A program made the translations under genes and the position numbers. 64,000 bases of DNA from Cryptomeria japonica (Eukaryota > Streptophyta > Pinopsida > Cupressales > Cupressaceae). The DNA is taken from assembly GCF_030272615.1 (NCBI RefSeq), contig NC_081410.1, positions 288,733,957 through 288,797,956 of the forward strand, written 5' to 3'. How positions within the stretch are numbered: the stretch's first letter is position 1; each line of letters begins with the position of its first letter. Below, piece by piece: positions 56,824-64,000 of the stretch. The notes beneath the pieces are model-generated. The model worked only from the letters and a program-made list of their open reading frames with translations. It searched no databases and had not been told where the DNA came from.

Positions 56824-57684
56824 CTAGATATTCTCTTCATTTTCTTCAGTAATTCTCTCGGTAAGACTTGTCGGTTGAACATAGACAAATTCTTCATAAT
56901 CTTTTGGTTCCTTGGAATTTCCTTCATCATTTCTTTCTGCAAATTCATCAATTTTCACATTTGCACTTTCTACTATTTTGTTAGATGATTTGATCAGACA
57001 CTTAAATGCTTTACTTCTAGAAGAATAACCTAGAAATGTTCCTTCTTCACTTTTCTGATCAAACTTTCCATTTCTGTCATCTTTGTGTACATAGCATCTA
57101 CTTCCAAAGATTTTAAAGTAACTTACATTAGGTTTCTTGTCATACCAAATTTCATATGGTGTCTTCATAGTTCCTTTCTTCAGTTGTACTCAGTTCAAGG
57201 TGTAAACTGCAATGGTGATTGCTTCTCTCCAAAATGTTTGAGGTACCCTCTTTTCGATCATTAGGGTTCTGGCACAATCTACAATTGATCTATTTCTTCT
57301 CTCAGCTATCCCATTTTGTTGAGGTGTTCTCAGTGTAGACACTTGGCTTTTTATACCATGATCATTGCAGAATAAGTTAAATTCATCAGTAGTGAACTCT
57401 CGTCCTCTATCAAATCTAAGACATTTCATTTGTCTTCCTGTTTCATTTTCAACTCTTGCCTTGTACCATTTAAACATTTGAAAAGCTTTTGATTTTTCTT
57501 TTAAAAACATAATTGACATCATCCTTGAGTAATCATCCACAAATAATATGAAATATTTATCACCATAATAACTTTGAACTTTCATGGGACCACAAAGATC
57601 AGTGTGTACTAGATCTAAAATTCCTTTAGAAGTGTAGGGCTTACTTGTAAAGCTTGATCTTGTCATCTTACTCATTTGGCATCC
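56824..57684 (-). pseudogene. Copia F integrase
   Basis: Core motifs: LDLVHTDLCGPMKVQSYYGD (Asp), MKCLRFDRGREFTTDEFN (Asp) and TPQQNGIAERRNRSIVDCAR (Glu), then a TGA at 57190 and the C-terminal KTPYEIWYDKKPNVSYFKIF...GTFLGYSSRSKAFK (57168-56990). A TGA at 57685 separates it from the pre-integrase domain. The stops are one transition from Arg codons. Confidence 0.93.
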
Positions 57685-58796
57685 TCAGCATATAGCATTC
57701 TCAGGTTTTTCTAGGCTCAGTAGACCTCTTACTCGGTGCTTCTTACTTATTTTGATCAGATTGTCAAAATTTACATGACAAAACCTTTTATACCATAACC
57801 AGGTATCTTCAATTTTTGCATCTAGACATTGGTTCCATGTTGAGTCAAGATGAAATGTATTACCTTTTGTTTGTGTCCTGGTAGCATCCAACTTTCCATG
57901 TTTGTCATGAACTTTGACACATCCCTTCTGGAATTCTATTCGGTATCCTATATTGTTTAGCTGTGCTACACTCAACAAATTGTATTTCAAACCTTCAACC
58001 CAATAAACATCATCACATTTAGCATTGTCAAGAAGTGTTATAGATTCTTTACCTTTCACTGGACATGGTGCATCATCACCAAATCTTACATAGCCTCCAT
58101 CATAGTCTTCTAATTTAACAAATTTGTGTTTATCACCTGTCATGTGATGTGAGCATCCACTGTCTATGATCCATGAATCATTATTATTTATGTGAGATAT
58201 TAGGGCTTTTTGTTCATACCTTTCTTCCTCTGATCCATCTTTAATAGCCACATAAACAACTTCCTCTGTATCAGTTTCATCTGATTTATAATCATTGGAT
58301 TCCTCATCAGCTACTAGGCATATCTTTCTATCTCTCCTTCTGAAGTCTCGGTATCCTTTGTATTGGTTGTCTTTCTGCCTGTTATCTCGGTATTCTCTCT
58401 TTTCACTAGATTCTTTGTTAGGGCAGTTAGAAGCCATATGTCTTATTTTATCACAGTTAAAACATTTTAAAGGTAGCTTTCCTTTATACTTACCTTTTCC
58501 TCTTGGTAACCTTCTGGCTAATAATGCTTCAAACTCTTCTTGCTTTTTGATTTCTTCATATAGTTTGTGTACCTCTTCCATGTTTTTGTGAAATATTTCA
58601 CTTTCTCCACTATGATTCCCTTCAGAATACTTACTCATTCTATCATTGTAATCATTAGATTCACCAATATGAAAAGAACTGAATGCAGATTCAACTTTAT
58701 TTACCGAAGACCCACTGTTATCAAAATTACTTAACTCAAATGCATGTATCTTACCAATAGTAGCATCTAAAGAAACTGACATATTTGGTATAGACC
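57685..58796 (-). pseudogene. Copia F gag C-terminus, protease and pre-integrase domain
   Basis: It contains a CCHC zinc knuckle CFNCDKIRHMASNC (58455-58414), in which Gly before His is Arg. Then come a Lys/Arg/Asp-rich linker, protease active site WIIDSGCSHHMTGDKHKF with D-S-G, and VEGLKYNLLSVAQL. The GAG_pre-integrase domain has WLWYKRFCHVNFDNLIKISK. It is in a different frame from gag by one shift near 58790. Confidence 0.92.
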
Positions 58797-59204
58797 TTAG
58801 TTCATTGATTGTAGAGACTCAAATGTCATAAGCAAGTAGAAGTGTTCTAAGCAACTTCTTACATAATTTTCTTCAATAGTTCCTCCTGCTCCTTTGATTT
58901 GATTGACAATCTCCTTTAACCTTGTACTGTATTGAGTTAAGTTCTCACCTTCATTCATTCTCATGGATTCAAGTTGACCTCTGAGCCTATCTACTTTTTC
59001 TCTCTGAACATGTTCATCACCACCATACATAGATATGAGCTTGCTCCACATTGCTTTTGCATCATTACAACCTTCTAGATCATTAAACATTGAGTTGGTC
59101 AATGCTGATGTTATTTCAATCATAGCTTGAATATGTTCTTGCTTTGCTTTTATCTCTTCCAAGGTCACCGGGTTGGTGCTTGGTGGTATGTAAACATTCT
59201 CCAA
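58797..59204 (-). pseudogene. Copia F gag capsid domain (UBN2-type)
   Basis: Reads TLEEIKAKQEHIQAMIEITS, LEGCNDAKAMWSKLISMYGG, VQREKVDRLRGQLESMRMNE and LTQYSTRLKEIVNQIKGAGG, the Copia gag-polypeptide pattern (PF14223). The N-terminus upstream of 59204 is degraded; a stop at 58797 marks the shift into the next segment. Confidence 0.9.
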
Positions 59205-59359
59205 ATAATATGTTGCATATTCTCTAATTCCTTATAAATGAAGCTTCATCATTTTCTGCCATGTGGAGAAACGAAACTTGTTTAGCTTTGGTGCATCCCT
59301 TTTATACATCTTCGGATCTTTGCCTCAAGTACGTTTAAAATTTTCTTCCAGAGTCTAGA

Positions 59360-59371
59360 GCTCTGATACCA
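59360..59371 (-). promoter_or_regulatory. Initiator Met tRNA primer site of Copia F
   Basis: The plus strand reads GCTCTGATACCA (minus TGGTATCAGAGC), 2 nt from the 5' LTR. Confidence 0.95.
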
Positions 59372-59373
59372 AT

Positions 59374-60341
59374 TGTAAAGTTCTGATGCCAATAGCTAAC
59401 AAGATGAGAAGGGGGGGTGAATCATACAAACTTAATCTTCCATAAAATCAACAGATTCAACCTCGGTAACTTATACTTCAATAATATAACCAAAAACTGT
59501 TGAACATGCTAACTCATAAACACATAATCATCATAACACATATAACACCAGATTTAATGTGGAAACCCAAATAGGGAAAAACCACTGTGGGATTTTAGAC
59601 CCACTAATAATTATACCCTTCTAGAGTATGCTCAGTTAAAAGAAAATCCTATTAAAAATTACAAACACATTGCTAGATGTGACCCTGTTAAGGGATTTCC
59701 CTCAAACTTGTTAGAGTCTTGCACTTTGTTAGAAGTGACCTTGTCAAAGGATTTCAAACACTCATTTAGAATGTTACCTTGCTAGAGGGTTTACAAATAA
59801 GACTGTTAGGTCCACTCGGTTAAGAGATTTTCTGTCACTTTACAAAATAACAGTAATAGAAATATATCTGCAACTTCACATCTAAAATGCTAAAGAAGAT
59901 TCTTCCTTTTTAACCGATATCGATAACCTTAGGGTTTACCGACTAGGTACCTTAGGGTTTACCGACTAGGTTCTTTTCTCAGTGACATAGTACAGTATTA
60001 AAATTATAATTAACAACATGTGTAGGATATGAAAATAATCAAAACAACATGATCTCATCATTGTCTAACTCGGTAATAGTTGCCCATTGAATAACTTATT
60101 CCTCCCCTTTGTTATCATATTCTTCTGTGTCACTTACTGACCACTTAATACTCACCAATACATACTTCTCAAGATATGGCAACATCATACTGAATCAGAA
60201 AGTCAATTTCTTGACATCAATGACAAAATAATATTATAAAGACAATAATCATCCTTCTTCAGTTCTATCAATAATCTCCAACAACCTTCTCAATATCCTT
60301 ATTGAAATGCCAACAATCTCCTTTCTATTGTAATGCCAACA
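59374..60341 (-). repeat. 5' LTR of Copia F with an extra terminal segment
   Basis: 968 bp. Compared with the 3' LTR it lacks about 0.5 kb. At its outer end it has about 27 extra bp: on the minus strand TGTTGGCATTACAATAG, a purine tract AAAGGAGAT, then the expected TGTTGGCATTTC. The target duplication catag lies outside the extra segment (60342-60346), so the extra piece was present at integration. Confidence 0.88.
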
Positions 60342-60346
60342 CATAG

Positions 60347-61119
60347 GGCCCATATTACCTTCAAAGAATCCAAAAATTTAGGGATTAGGGTATACTGGCT
60401 TGACAAGAAAAAGAAGAAGAACTAGACCAGATACCCCAATAATAACAAGCAAAGATCATGACTTTGAATAAACAAGACCAAACAATGCATTACAAAAAGT
60501 CTTTTAGCTAGCATCTCATGTCAATACAATGATATAAATAGGAAGTACAACAGCATCAGATACTTCCACACCATCATCATGAAATAGTACTGTTGCCATA
60601 GATGATTGCACCCGTGATGCTAAACTAAAAGTTCAACAATCATGTGAAACATGAGAATACTTTTAGGCCTATGGGTATGCCTATCATGAAAGTAGACCTC
60701 TAGAGATTAGGTCAACTTCCTATTTGATGAATCTCCTGCAAATTAACTTTTTGGGTAAAAGGATAGCAGGATAACATAAACTGAAACCTATCCTAGGAGG
60801 TGATGCACCAAATATTCTTTTTGGGCCCTGCAACTGCCTATCTCACAAAGCTTTCAACAAATAGCTATGAAACTCTCATAATTCAACAAAACATGTGGAT
60901 GCATAAATATTTCCTAGAAAGGACTGACTTTAATGCTTTCTTGAAGGAAAATAATAGATTTTCACAACTTCAAGCTATCAATACCAATTAACACAATCTA
61001 AAACATGCAACTACCATGTATCTCCCTACACTAGATGCTGACTGAGTGACACAAATTAAAGGATCTTGAAGACAAATCATAAAAAATGATCAAAATCCTC
61101 CTATTGGCAATTGACACTC
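60347..61119 (+). other. Resumed element E sequence, then unassigned DNA
   Basis: The first 60-70 bp continue the E G-patch segment (Q-K-F-R-D...G-I-L-A, with stops). Further right no RT or linker homology is visible; a 63-codon ORF at 60800 shows no family. Confidence 0.5.
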
Positions 61120-62020
61120 TATTGGTTAGGTTTCACTATGTTGTCATTGATGACAACATTATTTTGGGTTTCGACTTCATATGGTGTACCGACAGACACT
61201 TCACAGACTCTACACCGACATCGACAAGATAGAAGATTTCTTTGGTCACCGAAAATGCAGGTTGACATGGTATAGTAAAGATCATCAGTATTGGAGGCCA
61301 ACACATCTTGGATCCATCATTGACAACTTTTTTTAATTCTTATTCATTTATGTTATATGGCCGAGATTTAAATATGATATTATATATATCTTTGTAAGCC
61401 CACATAAGGCATAAATTTGTATAGGGGTATATAGGGGAGATTGATTAGATCATATTGAATTAAGGAAGAGAATAAGGATAGACATGTGGAATGGGCATAT
61501 TAATGTAATGTTATGCAGAATATATCGGAGAGACTATGTATGTGAGGAATTCATTGTAAGGGTTATTCTGGTACTGAGGTTTAGGGTTTTAACCGGAACA
61601 GATAGAGCTTAAACCAAAACTATATTCTGGCATAGGAGATGCTATATTAAGCAGTTCATACTTCTTCGAATTGTTGTCTGGATTGTTATGTAGTTAGTGA
61701 GGGTCCTATTGTGATGAGTAGTGTGCTCTAGGCTGTAAGCCTTAATGCAAGTGCAGGCCCATCATTTATTGTAATATCTCTTCGTATGGCCAGTGAATTG
61801 ATATTGTGGGTCACAAATCCCACTGTGGTTTTTCCTCTTTGAGGTTTTCCACATATAAATCTGTGTGTTATGGTTCTCATTTATGTGTTTGGATTATTGG
61901 TTGCATTACTTCTTTCAATTCTGTTTATACTAGTATACCAGTTGGTGTATGAATGTTTTGTTAAGGCTAAAATCTATTATTTCGGTATAACACTGATTCA
62001 CCCCCCTCTTAGTGTTATCA
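61120..62020 (+). repeat. Copia LTR, SIRE-like end, solo or truncated
   Basis: The 3' end GATTCACCCCCCTCTTAGTGTTATCA (positions 61995-62020) and the upstream GTGGTTTTTCCTCTTTGAGG block (61820-61840) match the corresponding parts of the LTR at 10145-10362. The start is placed at TATTGGTTAGG (61120). No primer site follows the end, and flanking 5-mers (cactc / atttt) do not match, so either one side is rearranged or the start is misplaced. Confidence 0.65.
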
Positions 62021-62519
62021 ATTTTCAACACATCCATTCAACAACACGATATAAGAAGTATTGAAAAAAAAAACCTACTATTTTATTAAAAATAAAGGAG
62101 TTGTTGTTGTTACAATACCCTAAAAAAGTGAGCTACAATACTGTCTTGGAGCATCAGTCCACAATCAATGCTGAGGAAAGAAAGAACTCCCTTAATAATA
62201 AAGAGAGAAGATGAATATATAGAAGATAATTGAATTTTGAACTGAAAGACTGAATGAAGAAACCTTTTGGTGAATTTGCCCAAAATAGAGTGCAAATGGC
62301 ATGCCAAACTTTGTCAAAAATAGCCTCTATTGCTAAAAATAGTCCCTGAACTGAAACCATATGTATGAAGACCCCTCTACCAAATATAGAACTGCCACAA
62401 ACGCTAAAAATATCTATGAAAAATCACTCCACTTCTAAAAATTCTGCATGACTTGGTATATTGTTAAATATAACTCCTCAGAAAAAAGCATCTCCCCCTG
62501 ATTTACTCTGCATGCTTAC
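62021..62519. other. AT-rich spacer without genes
   Basis: No ORF with a family motif and no repeat boundary found. Confidence 0.5.
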
Positions 62520-62848
62520 TATTGGAGTTATTTTTTATTAGCTGATAATTATTTATTTAATTATTAGTCTATTATACTCCATGCTTAGCCTAAACTTAGG
62601 AATCTTATAATTGCTTAGGGTTTTCACCTTTAGGGTTTCGAGTATCCTTTTATAAGGATTCTCTCTTCATATTTTCATATCAATTGTAATTATTGAATCA
62701 CATTCTTGTTGCACAATCAATATGACTCCTCTTTTCTAAATCTCTGTATTCTAGCCGCCATAGCTTTTTTGCTTATCTCCTTCTGTGACAAGTTTGCAAG
62801 CAGGTGATCTTTGGGAGTTGTAGAGTCAATTTTTCCTCAACTCTAATA

Positions 62849-62860
62849 TGGTATTAGAGC
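62849..62860 (+). promoter_or_regulatory. Primer binding site of the right-edge Copia element
   Basis: TGGTATTAGAGC followed by TCC, differing from the canonical TGGTATCAGAGC by one transition. Confidence 0.75.
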
Positions 62861-63514
62861 TCCAGATTTGCATGCCCCTTTTCTCTTCATGAGAGATTTT
62901 GGGCCTTGTTCTTTAGATCTGTGTATTTAGGGGTTTGTGCAGTTATTTTTTTCCATTTCTAGGGGTAGCTGATTTTTTGGTACATTTTGGTGCCAAAAGG
63001 ACCTCACGGTTGGATTCGAGAGGCCGATTCCATGAATTTTGATATAAAATTTGATATATTTTGGTGTCAGGTGTTCTAGAGGCAAAAAAAATTTAGGCCC
63101 CAGGTAGTATAGCCTCAAGGTACATAGAACGAGAGAAAAAATAAAAAAATTTGGGTGGAGTTTAATGGCTTTCCTAGGCCGATGGGGTTAACACGAACCA
63201 CTGGAAGTCAATTAATCATCGGGGCTGCGTTGGTGGTTACCGTTGGTCTCCCAAGTGGTTACTGCCTGGTGGTCACCACCCGACGATCTTTACACCGTCG
63301 AGCCCCCACTTCCGGTTATTGTGGCAGTCATAGTAACCGTCGCCCCTGGGAGACGCTTGCTGCAAATGCCTGACCACCCACCACTCATAACATCACCTAA
63401 TGCTACCGCCCACCCACCACCTGCTCCGTCTAGCTACCACCTAGCCGCCACCCAGACACCACCTCCCTGCTACCAATAGGGGGGGTTGTTTTTCTTGAAG
63501 GGTTTATTGACATG

Positions 63515-63785
63515 CTATTGGTTTTTTTGCCATAACTTGGGCAAATAGAGTCAATTTTTGAAAAACCTTATATTGTTGGAAATCTCTTTCCGAGCTCTAT
63601 CCAGGACTTGGAGTTTTAAATTTTTTATTTTGCTTTTTTGATGGTGTTTTTTTTTTCTGTCAATTCCAAAGTTTTTTTTTTTGCACTCCAGGAGACATAA
63701 TTTGAGCATTCGAACTCTGTTTTTTGAAAACTTTATATCATTGGAAAGCTTGTTTTGTGCACTTTCCAGTCATATGAGTTTTATT
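63515..63785 (+). repeat. Imperfect direct repeat in the leader
   Basis: TTTTTGAAAAACCTTATATTGTTGGAAATCT-like sequence at about 63556-63586 recurs as TTTTTTGAAAACTTTATATCATTGGAAAGCT at about 63720-63750, each followed by an ageing CTTTCC..G-type stretch. The unit spacing is about 165 bp. Confidence 0.6.
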
Positions 63786-64000
63786 TCTAGATTCTATTCC
63801 AGGTTAATTTTATCAAGTTTTTTTTTCTTTTGAGCACTCTAGTGAATATCTTGGATGTCTCAAGTCCTGGGATCTCTTTCTTTGAGTAGGATATCTTGTC
63901 TTTAGTTGTTCTTTCTATATTTCCAGTCTTCTGTCTCTTCTGAACATTGTAGAATTTTATTTATGCAAACACACTGAGATAAAGTGCCACTATGCATTGC

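Larger units (their letters stand above)
53212..60341 (-). mobile_element. Copia F: near-complete Ty1/Copia element
   Basis: Minus-strand element of 7,130 bp: 5' LTR 59374-60341, primer site, gag, protease, integrase, RT, RNase H, polypurine tract and 3' LTR 53212-54690, with 5-bp TSD. Domain order GAG-PR-INT-RT-RH defines Copia. Only two frameshifts and a few stops, so it is fairly young, but the two LTRs differ by a segment of about 0.5 kb. I do not assign a lineage. Confidence 0.93.
46074..61119 (+). mobile_element. Element E: decayed Tat-type Ty3/gypsy, interrupted by Copia F
   Basis: LTR-like start TATAGACACCTAAAAATG (compare TGTAGACACC of D), primer site at 47221, leader, then gag and protease fragments homologous to D, and a G-patch segment that stops at 53211 and resumes at 60347 after Copia F. 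RT and later domains are not recognisable after 60410, so E is truncated; its right limit is uncertain. Several frameshifts and stops in every gene make it older than D. Confidence 0.8.
62520..64000 (+). mobile_element. 5' end of another Copia element, running off the window
   Basis: A short LTR is inferred from TATTGGAGTTATTTTT (62520) to about 62846. It is followed by TGGTATTAGAGC (62849-62860), the initiator-Met primer site with one C-to-T change, then leader sequence to the edge. No gag is reached. A GC-rich stretch (63150-63480) and two diverged copies of a block of about 90 bp (63515-63600, 63690-63780) lie in the leader. Confidence 0.6.

Noticed and set aside
63155-63479. Two overlapping plus-strand ORFs of 72 and 78 codons
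   Set aside because: They sit in a GC-rich stretch that lengthens chance ORFs; no domain, no conservation evidence.

Overview
The window is plant nuclear repeat DNA with no recognisable host gene. It is a stack of transposable elements inserted into one another. The element types are dual-RNase H Ty3/gypsy (Tat-type), Copia with initiator-Met tRNA primer sites, and CACTA transposons with TAD and TNP2-type transposase. Together with the AT-rich, decayed sequence they indicate a large-genome seed plant. A gymnosperm is plausible but the sequence does not prove it. Almost every coding region is a pseudogene, and most premature stops are one C-to-T or G-to-A change from Gln, Arg or Trp codons.

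Layout. (B) An old minus-strand Tat-type element is the base layer: integrase start to gag at 7861-19446, then the gag N-terminus and 5' LTR at 43682-45877. It is broken by three insertions. (1) A CACTA transposon (CACTA-1) ends at 7860 and carries TAD/TNP2 transposase exons. It is itself cut at 6010 by a second minus-strand Tat-type element (A, 1-6010, 5' LTR 4341-6010), which runs off the left edge. (2) A 7.55 kb SIRE-like Copia derivative without pol occupies 9167-16720 (5 bp TSD atacc). (3) A second CACTA element (CACTA-2, 19447-43681, 3 bp TSD att) contains a 17.4 kb plus-strand Tat-type element (D, 25535-42928, 5 bp TSD ctaca) and a 5' Copia fragment (about 21430-23053). To the right lies a plus-strand Tat-type element (E, LTR from 46074), cut in its G-patch region by a 7.1 kb minus-strand Copia element (F, 53212-60341, TSD catag). 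A Copia LTR (61120-62020) and the 5' end of another Copia element (62520-64000) follow.

Element D is the best preserved. Gag, protease, a G-patch domain, a conserved acidic linker, RT, RNase H, archaeal-type RNase H and integrase lie on the plus strand. Between integrase and the 3' LTR an antisense gene encodes a plant mobile domain (PMD) protein. All four Tat-type elements carry a G-patch-like domain between protease and RT. Elements A and B lack a recognisable capsid/zinc-knuckle gag and instead start with a short protein bearing three VQG motifs. The most interesting items are the antisense PMD gene, the G-patch plus linker module, the capsid-less A/B family, the pol-less SIRE-like element with its own second protein, and 20-bp repeats present at both ends of D.
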